From: Allobogoriella alba
GTDB taxonomy: Bacteria; Actinomycetota; Actinomycetes; Actinomycetales; Actinomycetaceae
DNA length: 64,000 nucleotides
NCBI RefSeq assembly: GCF_042665525.1
Contig: NZ_JBHTCQ010000001.1
Location: 1,798,001-1,862,000, forward strand
Reading direction: 5' to 3'
Both the position numbers and the translations under genes were made by a program. The notes beneath the pieces were generated by a model. The model was given only the letters and a program-made list of their open reading frames with translations, ran no database searches and was not told the DNA's origin. Positions 1 through 7,890 of this stretch are shown here, piece after piece; position 1 is the stretch's first letter; every line of letters starts with the position of its first letter.

Positions 1-198
1 GAGGGGCACTACCTGGAGGAGGCCGGTCGGCACCTGGAGGCGTACGGCGCGAGCATGGTCGCCAACGGCGGGTTCCCCGAGGTCTACGGGCCTGACGGCC
101 AGATGCTCACGACCCCGTTCTACCGTTCGATCCGCCAGACCGGCTGGGTCATCGGCTTCGAGCAGGCCCGCGAGATGTACCGGGCGGCGCGGGGCTGA
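1..198 (+). CDS. C-terminal fragment of a probable glycoside hydrolase-like protein (5' end outside window)
   Basis: The frame is open from base 1 and stops with TGA at 196-198, giving 65 residues of a C-terminus. It reads as helical, with a Gly-Gly-Phe-Pro-Glu-Val-Tyr-Gly segment near residue 23 and Thr-Gly-Trp-Val-Ile-Gly-Phe near residue 47. This style resembles the last hairpin of six-hairpin (alpha/alpha) glycosidases, but that is only a resemblance and I do not recognise the family with certainty. A short hairpin follows about 12 nt after the stop. Confidence 0.5.
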   Translation, partial: EGHYLEEAGRHLEAYGASMVANGGFPEVYGPDGQMLTTPFYRSIRQTGWVIGFEQAREMYRAARG

Positions 199-210
199 CG
201 TCACGTCGTG

Positions 211-226
211 GGACGCAGTTGCGTCC
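211..226 (+). terminator. short hairpin after the partial gene
   Basis: GGACGCA and TGCGTCC form a perfect 7-bp inverted repeat with a 2-nt centre, followed by TTCGG. The position just after a stop codon suggests a weak terminator. With so small a centre the inner pairs would open into the loop. Confidence 0.35.
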
Positions 227-349
227 TTCGGCCACAGTTTGGTAACGAACGCCGTCCGCATCTCGTGCGGGCGACCCGTCCCCACCTACCGTCTTCCCGG
301 AGGTCCGGGGGGTTCCGGTCTCACATCCACTCAGCAGACCGGGGGGTCA

Positions 350-982
350 ATGATGTCCAGCTCAACCCTGCCCATCGACGACACGCGTCGTCGCAAGGTT
401 CGCGCCCTGCTCGCCGGAGGCCTCGTTCTCGGCGTCGGCGCCGCCGTCACGCTCGCCGCGTGGAACGACTCCGAGTTCGCCGCGGGCACCTTCGCCGCCG
501 GCTCGTTCAACCTCGAGGGCTCGACGACGAGCGCTGCGGACGGCTACGCCGACCACGCGAGTGCCGACGGCGCGGCGGACCTGGAGTTCGTCCTGGCCGA
601 CGTCGCCGCGAACCTCTCGCCCGACGACGTCGTCTACGCGCCGTTCTGGGTCCGTCTCGACGCCGGCACCACCAGCCCGGCGACGATGGTCGGCTCCGCC
701 GTGACCGCCGACGGCGACAACGCGGCCAACCTCTCCTACGAGGTGCTCGCGATCGACGCCGCCGCCACCTGCGACGAGACGGCCACCGGTGAGACGGTCG
801 CCTCCGGTGCCACGCTGACCGACTTCACGGCGGGTTCTGAGGTGGCGCTCCCGATCGGTGACGGCGCCGCCGGCGCCCCGGTCCAGCTGTGCTTCGTGGT
901 CACCGCCGGGGCCGACCTCGTCCAGGGCGGCACCGCGACCGCGACCTGGCAGTTCGACGCAACCTCCGTCGACGAGGCGTAA
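350..982 (+). CDS. exported protein with SipW-type signal peptide (copy 1)
   Basis: The protein has 210 residues. The N-terminus has Arg-Arg-Arg-Lys (13-16), a hydrophobic stretch (19-36) and then AAWNDSE (36-42), the hallmark of proteins cut by SipW/ER-type signal peptidases. The mature part is Ala/Thr/Asp-rich and looks like a beta-rich surface or fibre-type domain, with two Cys residues in the C-terminal half. Two ATGs lie side by side (350 and 353) after a G-rich stretch, so either can be the start. It is the first gene of a tight set with a paralogue and a fused signal peptidase downstream, which suggests the peptidase processes it. By analogy to TasA/CalY-type systems it may form extracellular structures; the actual function is unknown. 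Confidence 0.8.
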   Translation: MMSSSTLPIDDTRRRKVRALLAGGLVLGVGAAVTLAAWNDSEFAAGTFAAGSFNLEGSTTSAADGYADHASADGAADLEFVLADVAANLSPDDVVYAPFWVRLDAGTTSPATMVGSAVTADGDNAANLSYEVLAIDAAATCDETATGETVASGATLTDFTAGSEVALPIGDGAAGAPVQLCFVVTAGADLVQGGTATATWQFDATSVDEA

Positions 983-984
983 CC

Positions 985-1605
985 GTGGCGGGGCGCTACC
1001 GAGCGCCGTCGTCCCGGCTCCGCTTCGCACGGCTGCGTGCCGTGCTCGCCGCCGCGCTCGTGCTGGGCGTCGGCGCCACGGTCACGCTCGCCGCGTGGAA
1101 CGACTCGGAGCACACGTCCGGGCAGTTCACCGCGGGAACGTTCAGCATCGTGGGTGCCACCGACGGCGTGACCTTCAGCGAGCATCCCACCGCTGGGCAG
1201 GCGGCAACCCTGAGCTTCCAGGCGCCGCCGACCGCGATGGCGCCGGGGACGACGACGTACGCACTGTTCAGCGTGCGGACCGCCGACCCGAGCGTGGCCG
1301 GGAGCGTGCAGCTGACCGCGCCGGGTGCGAACGGGGCGGGCCTCGGCCAGTACCTGCAGTACGGCGTGCGCACCGTGGCGGGGACGACCTGCGACGCGAC
1401 GACGTTCGGCGGCGGGACGCCGGTGGTGGCCAACGGCTCCGCGCTGACCACGGGTGCGACCGCAGCCCAGGCGGTGCAGGCGAACGGCGCGAACCAGGTG
1501 AACTACTGCTTCGCCGTCACGCTGCCGACCACGGCCCCGAACGCGGCGCAGGGCCTGTCCCTGAACGCCACGTGGGAGCTGGTCGGCACCACCGCGACGA
1601 GCTGA
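985..1605 (+). CDS. exported protein with SipW-type signal peptide (copy 2)
   Basis: The 206-residue protein starts at GTG 985, two bases after the previous stop. Its signal region (LVLGVGATVTLAAWNDSE) is nearly identical to that of the preceding gene, differing there by a single residue, while the mature parts differ more. The mature domain is rich in Thr, Ala, Val and Gly with two Cys (in TTCDATTF and NYCFAV), consistent with an extracellular beta-fold and one disulfide. The very close spacing implies co-transcription with the neighbours. A paralogue pair followed by a dedicated peptidase suggests two subunits, or major and minor forms, of one surface structure; this is inference. Confidence 0.8.
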   Translation: MAGRYRAPSSRLRFARLRAVLAAALVLGVGATVTLAAWNDSEHTSGQFTAGTFSIVGATDGVTFSEHPTAGQAATLSFQAPPTAMAPGTTTYALFSVRTADPSVAGSVQLTAPGANGAGLGQYLQYGVRTVAGTTCDATTFGGGTPVVANGSALTTGATAAQAVQANGANQVNYCFAVTLPTTAPNAAQGLSLNATWELVGTTATS

Positions 1606-1609
1606 GGAC

Positions 1610-2869
1610 ATGACCACGACGACCGCGCACCGACCACGGCGCCGCCTCGGCGCCGTGGTCGGCGACGCCCTGCTCACGGTCGCAGCGCTCGGCGGGGTCC
1701 TCTGCATCGTGCTCGTGGTCCTCGCGGTCGCGTTCGACATCACGCTGATGATGTTCAAGACCGGCTCGATGGCGCCCACGATCCCGGCCGGATCGGTCGC
1801 GGTGGTGCGCGAGGTCGCGGCGAGCGAGGTCGAGGTGGGCGACATCGTCACGGTGGACCGGCCCGGGGCCCTACCGGTGACGCACCGGGTGACGTCCGTC
1901 GAGGCGGGGGAGAATGCCGCGGGACGCGTCATCACGATGCGCGGCGACGCCAACGCCACGGACGACCCGTTCCCGTACACCGTCACGACGGTGCGGGTGG
2001 TGCTGGCCTCTGCCCCGGGGCTCGCCCACGTGATCGTCTGGTTCTCCAACCCGTACGTGCTCGGCGGCATCACGATGGGCGCGGCGCTGCTCGTGGGCTG
2101 GGCGTTCTGGCCGCGCCGGGGCACCGGGTCGCCCTCGTCCCGCCGTCCCAGGCACCTGGCCGCGGCGGGCGCCACCGTCCTGGTGGGCGTGACCGTGCTC
2201 GGCCCGGCGCCGCCCGCGCACGCCGCGCCGGTCACCGAGGTGGTGCGCGGGACGCACCTCACGCTCACCTCGACGAACGACCCGGCGCGCATGCGCGACA
2301 TGCGGCCGGGGGAGACCGTGCGGTGGGACGTCGACGTCGCGGTCGACGCGCCCGACCCGGGCCGCGTGGCGGTCGTGCTGACCGGGGCCGGCACACTCCG
2401 GCTGGAGGTCGACGCCCGCTCCTGCGACGGGCCGTGGCGCGACGGGACCTGCCCGGGCACCGAGACCCGGCTCGCGGCGGGCGCCGCGATCCCGCTCGAC
2501 GGCGCGGACCTGCCCCTGGAGGAGTTCTCCAGCGAGGAGGGCCGGTGGATCCGGTTGGCCGTGACGCTGCCGGCCGGCGCCTCGCCGGACCCGGGCGCGA
2601 CGACGGACGTGCGGGTACGGGCCGACGGGTCCTCGGGATCGGTCTCGGTCACCCCACCGGGCGACGAGGACGGCGACGGCGTGCCGACCTATCCCGGGGG
2701 CGAGCCGGCTCCGGGCGCCGGGGGCGAGTCCGGTCCGGGCGGTGGTCCGGGCGCGCTGCCCACCACGGGGGCCTCCCTGGCGCTGCCGGCGCTGCTCGCC
2801 GTCGGAGCCGTGGTGTGCGGACTCCTCGCCGCACGCCTGGCGCGTCGCGGGCCGCGGGAGACGCCGTGA
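1610..2869 (+). CDS. SipW/ER-type signal peptidase I fused to an LPXTG-anchored extracellular domain
   Basis: A single 419-residue frame with two recognisable halves. Residues 1-170 are an S26 signal peptidase of the ER/SipW type: membrane helix 20-42, catalytic Ser in TGSMAPT (Ser53), His in VTHRV (His92, replacing the Lys of ordinary bacterial enzymes), GDAN at 112-115, and a second helix at about 147-166. After a basic linker (169-181) comes a new hydrophobic stretch (182-200) ending PPAHA-APV, which looks like a second signal peptide with an Ala-X-Ala site near 206. An exported domain with one Cys pair (272 and 281) follows, then an acidic Pro/Gly-rich stalk, LPTTG (383-387), a membrane helix and Arg residues: a sortase signal. 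ATG 1610 follows GAGGA. The next gene overlaps by 4 nt. A lost gene boundary or an internal start is the alternative to a true fusion. Confidence 0.85.
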   Translation: MTTTTAHRPRRRLGAVVGDALLTVAALGGVLCIVLVVLAVAFDITLMMFKTGSMAPTIPAGSVAVVREVAASEVEVGDIVTVDRPGALPVTHRVTSVEAGENAAGRVITMRGDANATDDPFPYTVTTVRVVLASAPGLAHVIVWFSNPYVLGGITMGAALLVGWAFWPRRGTGSPSSRRPRHLAAAGATVLVGVTVLGPAPPAHAAPVTEVVRGTHLTLTSTNDPARMRDMRPGETVRWDVDVAVDAPDPGRVAVVLTGAGTLRLEVDARSCDGPWRDGTCPGTETRLAAGAAIPLDGADLPLEEFSSEEGRWIRLAVTLPAGASPDPGATTDVRVRADGSSGSVSVTPPGDEDGDGVPTYPGGEPAPGAGGESGPGGGPGALPTTGASLALPALLAVGAVVCGLLAARLARRGPRETP

Positions 2870-3453
2870 GGAGGTCGGTGCGCGGCGTGAGGAGGGCGGT
2901 GCGCCGTCGGCGCTCGCGGCTGCTGCGGCGGTGCGCGGCGATCGCCGTCGTGACCGGCGCGCTGGCGGCCGGGGTCTTCCCGGCGCCGCAGCAGACCGAG
3001 GCGGCCTGGAGCGAACCGGAGCATGCGGCGTCCGCGTTCACCTCGCTGCGGCTGGTCCCGCCCCAGGTGCAGAGCGTCGGGACGTGCGCGCGACCCGCGC
3101 TGCTGAACCCGACCCAGGTGGTCCTGCAGGTGCGGTGGCGCTGGCCTGCGACGGGGCAGCCGTACGGCTCCTTCACGGCGCAGAACTCGGCCTGGGCGGT
3201 CGGTGGCACGGCTGCGCCGAACGTGCAGACGACCGGGCCGGACAGCGCCGGCGTGTACACGACGAGCTTCACCAACGGCCTGCTCGACGGCCTGCTCGGC
3301 AGCCTCCTCGGGCAGAGCTACTCGGTCACGGTGCGGAGCCAGCTGACCCCGGCGGGCGGGCAGACATGGACCTCACCCAACGCGTCCACCGTCAACGTCA
3401 ACGTGCCGGTGCTGATCGGCAGCCCGACCTGCAGCTTCACGAACGGGACCTGA
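2866..3453 (+). CDS. exported protein with a divergent SipW-like signal peptide (third cargo)
   Basis: The 195-residue protein starts at GTG 2866, overlapping the previous TGA in GTGA. The N-terminus is very Arg-rich (about 20 residues), then a hydrophobic core (AAIAVVTGALAAGVF), then TEAAWSEPEHA, a variant of the SipW-cognate cut region. The mature part contains an aromatic, beta-strand-like sequence and two Cys residues (VGTCARP and PTCSF, near the two ends), which could form a fibronectin- or Ig-like domain closed by a disulfide. Translational coupling to the fused peptidase supports a shared secretion pathway. No enzymatic motif is visible. Confidence 0.75.
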   Translation: MRRSVRGVRRAVRRRRSRLLRRCAAIAVVTGALAAGVFPAPQQTEAAWSEPEHAASAFTSLRLVPPQVQSVGTCARPALLNPTQVVLQVRWRWPATGQPYGSFTAQNSAWAVGGTAAPNVQTTGPDSAGVYTTSFTNGLLDGLLGSLLGQSYSVTVRSQLTPAGGQTWTSPNASTVNVNVPVLIGSPTCSFTNGT

Positions 3454-3515
3454 GGACCGCCCACGGTCCGGGACGGTGATCCGACTGGTGGTGCCGGGCG
3501 CGGAGAATGGGCGTC

Positions 3516-4532
3516 ATGGTGAGCGGCTTCCTGTCCGACAACGCATCCGGAGTCCACCCGCGCGCCCTGGCGGCGATCGCGGAGGCGAACGACGGCCACG
3601 CCCCCTCCTACGGGGCGGACCGGTGGAGCGCCGAGCTGGGTGAGCGCGTCCGCGACCTCTTCGGTCCCGACGCCGCCGTGCTCCCGGTGTTCAACGGCAC
3701 CGGAGCGAACGTGGTGGCGGTCCAGGCGCTGCTCGCGCGGTGGGACTCGGTCCTCGCGACCACGGAGTCCCACATGGTCAACGACGAGTCGACGGCGCCA
3801 CAGCTGGTGGGCGGCACCCGGATCGTGACGGTGCCGCACCAGGACGGCAAGGCCACCCCGGAGACGCTTGCGCCGGCGTTCGACGCCTACGACGGCACGG
3901 TCCACCACGCCCGGCCGTCGGCGATCACGGTCGCGCAGGCGACGGAGCTGGGCACGACCTACACGCTCGAGGAGCTGGCGGCGCTCACCGGGTTCGCGCG
4001 GTCCCGCGGTGCGCGCATCCACGTCGACGGCGCGCGCCTGGCCAACGCGGCCGTGCGGCTCGGCACGGGACTGCGCGAGGCTGCCGGTGATGCGGACGTG
4101 CTGTCGTTCGGCGGCACCAAGAACGGGTTGCTGCTCGGGGACGCCGTCATCACCCTGGACCCGGCGCTGGCGGAGCCGGTGGACCGGCTGCGGAAGGCCT
4201 CCACGCAGCTGGCCTCGAAGATGCGGTTCGTCTCCGCCCAGATCCTCGCCCTCCTGACGGACGAGCTGTGGCGCGAGAACGCCGAGCGGGCGAACGCCGC
4301 CGCCGCCCTGCTGGCCGGCCGGCTGGCGGAGCTCGGTGTCACGCCCCGCCACCCGGTCGAGGCCAACGCGGTCTTCGTCCCGGCACCGGCCGAGGCCGTG
4401 CCCCAGATCCTCGCCGAGGCCCCGGTGCTCGCGTGGGACGCCACGACGCTTCGTGCGGTCGCCTCCTTCGACACGACCGAGGAAGATGTGGCCGCTCTCG
4501 TCGAGGTGCTGGCCCGGCACCTCGCCCCCTGA
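3516..4532 (+). CDS. low-specificity threonine aldolase family (PLP enzyme)
   Basis: The fold-type I PLP enzyme is predicted to cleave L-threonine or related beta-hydroxy amino acids to glycine and an aldehyde in the cytosol. Evidence is the family N-terminus (FLSDNASGVHP), the SYGAD segment that contacts the cofactor, NGTGAN, the HVDGARL motif whose Asp contacts the pyridine nitrogen, and the Schiff-base Lys in SFGGTKNG (about residue 202). Length (338) is normal. An upstream ATG at 3507 gives three more residues, but GGAG at 3502-3505 is correctly placed only for 3516. It is a single gene. Confidence 0.88.
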   Translation: MVSGFLSDNASGVHPRALAAIAEANDGHAPSYGADRWSAELGERVRDLFGPDAAVLPVFNGTGANVVAVQALLARWDSVLATTESHMVNDESTAPQLVGGTRIVTVPHQDGKATPETLAPAFDAYDGTVHHARPSAITVAQATELGTTYTLEELAALTGFARSRGARIHVDGARLANAAVRLGTGLREAAGDADVLSFGGTKNGLLLGDAVITLDPALAEPVDRLRKASTQLASKMRFVSAQILALLTDELWRENAERANAAAALLAGRLAELGVTPRHPVEANAVFVPAPAEAVPQILAEAPVLAWDATTLRAVASFDTTEEDVAALVEVLARHLAP

Positions 4533-4545
4533 CCGCCGCTCGGCG

Positions 4546-5235
4546 CTACGAGACAGCCGACACCGGCGTCGCGAAGAGCTCCACCAGCCGCACGACGGCG
4601 GAGCGGTCACCCTCGACGTGCACCCTCCCGTCCCGTTCGGCGTCGTCGAGCGGGACGCCGCCGAGGAGCACGGAGCTCCACGCCGTCGCGGTCGCGGTCA
4701 CCGTGGCGGCCGGGTCGGTGACCTCGCCCGCGGCGACCTCGAGGGCGCCGTCGTCGGTGGCGCGGGCGGCGTAGCCGCGCACCGGTGCGTCCGGGCGGCG
4801 GGCGTCGTTGAGCCACAGCGCGACGGCGGGAACCATGCCCGGGGAGGCCGGGGCCATCGTGCGCATGGCAAGGATCATCGCGTCCGGCGTCATCTCGCCC
4901 GTGGTGACGGGGTCCGGTCCGGCGGAGTACCACCGGCCGAGTGCCCGGAGCACGTTCTCGAGCCCGCGGCCCCACGCGGTGGCGACGTAGGCCTGGCCGC
5001 CGGCGCCGTCGGGCCGGACCTGTTTGACGATCCCGGCCTCCTGGAGAGAACGCAGCCGCTCGGTCAGGACCGCGGGCGTGATCCCGCGGACCGCGGTCTG
5101 CAGCTCGGCGAAACGGCGCGGCCCGAGGATGAGCTCGCGCACGATGACCAGCGTCCACTTCTCGCCCACGAGGTCGAGCGCGTTCGCCGCACGGCACGCG
5201 TCGCCGTGCTCCGCGTAGGTCCGCCTGATTGGCAC
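4546..5235 (-). CDS. HxlR-family transcriptional regulator with C-terminal SCP2-like domain
   Basis: The 229-residue protein begins with an HxlR winged-helix domain: the Cys in GDACRAANALDLVGEKW, then LILGPRRFAEL, GITPAVLTERL and the wing. Residues from about 130 resemble the sterol-carrier-type ligand domain found in some members. HxlR proteins bind palindromes as dimers and often sense aldehydes or oxidants through the N-terminal Cys. The start is GTG 5235, because GGGGAGGG lies 9 nt upstream. A longer start inside the operator (ATG at 5304) is unlikely. It is divergent from the flavin-binding and DUF899 genes, which it probably controls together with itself. Confidence 0.85.
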   Translation of the reverse strand: MPIRRTYAEHGDACRAANALDLVGEKWTLVIVRELILGPRRFAELQTAVRGITPAVLTERLRSLQEAGIVKQVRPDGAGGQAYVATAWGRGLENVLRALGRWYSAGPDPVTTGEMTPDAMILAMRTMAPASPGMVPAVALWLNDARRPDAPVRGYAARATDDGALEVAAGEVTDPAATVTATATAWSSVLLGGVPLDDAERDGRVHVEGDRSAVVRLVELFATPVSAVS

Positions 5236-5288
5236 GGTGTGGTTCCCTCCCCAGCTGTTCGAGTCGACCGGGTCTTCCGGTTGATGCA

Positions 5289-5309
5289 GCACTATGTTAT
5301 ACATAGTGC
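5289..5309. promoter_or_regulatory. palindromic operator, probable HxlR binding site
   Basis: GCACTATGT (5289-5297) and ACATAGTGC (5301-5309) are a perfect 9-bp inverted repeat around TAT. It is the only AT-rich patch in the 111-bp region between the divergent regulator (start 5235) and the oxidase gene (start 5347). Palindromes of this type are typical of HxlR/MarR-like dimers. The assignment is by position. Confidence 0.7.
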
Positions 5310-5346
5310 AGGTGCGGGACCGTGACAAGGAAGCCCGGGAGAGACC

Positions 5347-5889
5347 ATGACGGCGACCAATCTGGCTGAGCTGTACGACGTGCCGACGATGTCCTGGGCT
5401 CAGGTGCGTGAACGCCTCGACGCCGGGTTCTCGCAGGTGCCGGACGCGGACGATGCTGGGCCCGGTCCCGGGCGGCACAGCACCTGGCTCACGACCCTCG
5501 ACGCGGACGGCAGCCCGCACTCGACCGCCCTCGGTGTGCTGTGGCATCGCGACGCCTTCTGGTTCGAGACCGGGCGGAGGACCCGGAAGGGTCGCAACAT
5601 CGCCCGTGACCCCCGATGCAGCCTCACCCTCTCGGTCCGGGAGTTCGACCTGGCCGTGAACGGCCGTGCCGAGCTCGTGACCGACCGGGTGGTCGTCGCC
5701 GAGCTCGCAAGGCTCTGGGCCGCGGAGGGTTGGCCGTGCGAGGTGGACGAGTCCGGCACCGCGCTGACCGCACCGTTCAGCGCCCAGTCGGCGGGCAGGC
5801 CACCGTGGCACGTCTACCGCATCGATGCGACGTCCGCGGTCGCCGTGCAGACCGTGGAGCCCGGCGGCGCGACCCGCTGGACATTCTGA
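5347..5889 (+). CDS. pyridoxamine 5'-phosphate oxidase-like flavin/F420-binding split-barrel protein
   Basis: The 180-residue protein has the split beta-barrel pattern of the PNPOx-like superfamily: STWLTTLDADGSPHST (strand with the phosphate-contacting turn), FWFETGRRTRKGRNIARDP and LTLSVREFDLAVNGRAELV. Such actinobacterial proteins bind FMN or F420 and reduce small molecules; the substrate is unknown here. ATG 5347 follows GGGAGA. It is divergent from the HxlR regulator and upstream of two DUF899 genes, which suggests a redox or detoxification module. Confidence 0.8.
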   Translation: MTATNLAELYDVPTMSWAQVRERLDAGFSQVPDADDAGPGPGRHSTWLTTLDADGSPHSTALGVLWHRDAFWFETGRRTRKGRNIARDPRCSLTLSVREFDLAVNGRAELVTDRVVVAELARLWAAEGWPCEVDESGTALTAPFSAQSAGRPPWHVYRIDATSAVAVQTVEPGGATRWTF

Positions 5890-5919
5890 GCAGCACGAGG
5901 CAGGACCCGAGGAAGGGGC

Positions 5920-6714
5920 ATGGCCATGACCATCACCGAGAACGTCGCCGCACCGCCCGTGGTGGATCCGGAGGTCTGGCAGCGGGAACGTGAGGCGCTG
6001 CTGGTGCGGGAGAAGGCCCACACGCGAGAGGGGGACGCGATCGCGGCGGCGCGGCGGCGGCTGCCGATGTACGAGGTGGATGCCGGTGCGGTGCTGGTGG
6101 GGGACGGTGGGGAGCGGACGCTGGAGGAGGTGTTCGACGACCGCAGCCAGCTGATCCTCAAGAAGCACATGTTCCACACCGGCAAGCCCCTCGAGCACCA
6201 GTGCATGGGCTGCACCTACAACATCTGGAACATCCACGACGCGTCCTACCTGCATGCCGAGGACGTGACGTTCGCGGTCGTGGCGGACGGGCCGTGGAGC
6301 GAGGTGGCGCCGTTCCGGGACTTCATGGGGTACCAGGTGCCCTGGTACTCGAGCGAGCGCCTGGACCGGGACGGCCTCGAGCACCTGTTCGGCGGCACCT
6401 GGGGCGGCTTCGCGTTCTACCTGCGCCGGGGCGAGAGCGTGTACCTCACCTACGAGACCACGGCGCGCGGCAACGACCGCTTCATGCCGGCGCTCAACCT
6501 GCTGGACTCGACCGTGTACGGGCGGCAGGAGGAGTGGGAGGACTCGCCCGAGGGTTGGCCCCAGCGGCCGACGTTCACGCACTGGCGCACGGACGAGCAC
6601 GGGAACGCGATCGGCGCGCGAGGTCACGGCCGTCCGACTCCGCAGTGGACCCGGCCCGGAGCGACGCCGGTCGGCGGGACGCACCGGGCGCCCGACTGGC
6701 CCGGGCTTGAGTGA
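5920..6714 (+). CDS. DUF899 family thioredoxin-like protein (copy 1)
   Basis: The 264-residue protein has the DUF899 layout: N-terminal helices with REREALLVREKAHTREGD and AAARRRLPMYEVD, a thioredoxin-like core with RSQLILKKHMF, a CxxC motif in QCMGCTYN, FMGYQVPWYS, then ETTARGND, and VYGRQEEWEDSPEGWPQ. The CxxC implies redox activity, but no member reaction is certain to me. GAGGAAG precedes ATG 5920; a second ATG at 5926 is also possible. The gene directly downstream is a close paralogue, with long nearly identical DNA stretches in the N-terminal third. Confidence 0.85.
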   Translation: MAMTITENVAAPPVVDPEVWQREREALLVREKAHTREGDAIAAARRRLPMYEVDAGAVLVGDGGERTLEEVFDDRSQLILKKHMFHTGKPLEHQCMGCTYNIWNIHDASYLHAEDVTFAVVADGPWSEVAPFRDFMGYQVPWYSSERLDRDGLEHLFGGTWGGFAFYLRRGESVYLTYETTARGNDRFMPALNLLDSTVYGRQEEWEDSPEGWPQRPTFTHWRTDEHGNAIGARGHGRPTPQWTRPGATPVGGTHRAPDWPGLE

Positions 6715-6757
6715 CGGAGCGCCGGCAGGAGGGCTCGGAAGGAAGGAGAACGGTGAC

Positions 6758-7531
6758 ATGACGGTCACCACGGAGAATCAGGCCGCGTCTGCCCCGCCGG
6801 TCGTGGACCGGAAGGCGTGGCAGCGGGAGCGTGCGGCGCTGCTCGTTCGGGAGAAGGCCCACACCCGGGAGGGGGACGCGATCGCGGCGGCGCGGCGGCG
6901 GCTGCCGATGTACGAGGTGGACGCCGGTGCGGTCCTGGTGGGGGACGGTGCGGAGCGGACGCTGCTGGAGGCGTTCGACGACCGCAGCCAGCTGATCCTC
7001 AAGAAGCACATGTTCCACACCGGCAAGCCGTTCGAGCACCAGTGTGAGGGGTGCACGTACGACGCGTGGAACATCCAGGACGCCTCGTACCTGCACGCCG
7101 AGGACGTGACGTTCGCGGTGCTGGCGGACGGGCCGTGGAGCGAGGTGGCGCCGTTCCGGGACTTCATGGGCTACACGATCCCGTGGTACTCGGCGGAGCG
7201 TCTCGAGGAGTCCACGCTCGGGCTGCTGCTCGGGGGCACCTGGGGCGGGTACGCGTTCTACTTGCGGCGCGGTGAGCACGTGTACCTCACGTACGAGACC
7301 ACCGGCCGTGGCACCGAGCGGTTCGGTGCCTTCAGCAACCTGCTGGACTCGACCGTCTACGGGCGGCAGGAGGAGTGGGAGGACTCGCCCGAGGGTTGGC
7401 CCCAGCGGCCGACCTTCTCGCACTGGCGCACGGACGAGAACCTCAACCCGGTCGGCTTCAGCCGCGGCCGGACCGGGAGCCGCCCGACGCCGCAGTGGAC
7501 GCGCCCCGGAGCGACCGCGCTCGGTGGTTGA
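6758..7531 (+). CDS. DUF899 family thioredoxin-like protein (copy 2)
   Basis: The 257-residue tandem paralogue of the preceding gene has the same order of motifs, including HQCEGCTYDAWN, FMGYTIPWYS and the VYGRQEEWEDSPEGWPQ block. Differences concentrate in the region around residues 130-200 and in the C-terminus. ATG 6758 follows AAGGAG; earlier in-frame codons lack a ribosome site. It probably belongs to the HxlR-controlled transcript. The strong DNA identity of parts of the pair, including synonymous sites, suggests recent duplication or gene conversion. Confidence 0.85.
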   Translation: MTVTTENQAASAPPVVDRKAWQRERAALLVREKAHTREGDAIAAARRRLPMYEVDAGAVLVGDGAERTLLEAFDDRSQLILKKHMFHTGKPFEHQCEGCTYDAWNIQDASYLHAEDVTFAVLADGPWSEVAPFRDFMGYTIPWYSAERLEESTLGLLLGGTWGGYAFYLRRGEHVYLTYETTGRGTERFGAFSNLLDSTVYGRQEEWEDSPEGWPQRPTFSHWRTDENLNPVGFSRGRTGSRPTPQWTRPGATALGG

Positions 7532-7608
7532 GGCTGCGGCGCCAACAGCAGCGTGATCGACCTCGCTGGCCGGTAGCTCTGACAGGGATCTCAGTGGGAA
7601 GGAACGAC

Positions 7609-7827
7609 ATGGCTACACCGGACGTGCGGCCAGTAGGTGACCTGCCGAACGAGCTGGGCAAGACCGCACCTCGGGAGCTGCAGTCCGCGGGCGTCGACTC
7701 GTTGGTGAAGGTCAGCAAGCACACCGAGCAGGAGCTGCTGGCCATCCACGGGGTCGGCCCGAAGGCCATTCGCATCCTGGCCGAGGCGCTTGCCGAGAAG
7801 GGACTTTCGTTCCGGACCAGCAGCTGA
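7609..7827 (+). CDS. small helix-hairpin-helix protein (RNA polymerase alpha-CTD-like)
   Basis: The 72-residue protein consists almost entirely of one (HhH)2-like module: LPNELGKTAPRELQSAGVDS, then LVKVSKHTEQELLAIHGVGP, KAIRILAEALAEKGLSF. The Gly-Val-Gly-Pro hairpin binds the DNA backbone in such domains, as in the alpha-CTD of RNA polymerase. ATG 7609 follows GGGAAGGAA. It is likely cotranscribed with the DUF899 genes, 77 nt downstream of the second. Its role is unknown; small proteins of this type occur in many actinobacteria. Confidence 0.75.
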   Translation: MATPDVRPVGDLPNELGKTAPRELQSAGVDSLVKVSKHTEQELLAIHGVGPKAIRILAEALAEKGLSFRTSS

Positions 7828-7890
7828 GGTTGCACGAGCCCCCGCATGATCCCGGCGCCGTGAAGGGCCCGGCCCGTGAAGCCCGCGCCG

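Noticed and set aside
205..230. GGGACGCA near 210, reminiscent of a c-di-GMP (GEMM) riboswitch core
   Set aside because: The upstream partner elements (CACAGGGCAAACC-type) are missing and the bases pair with each other in a simple hairpin just after a stop codon.
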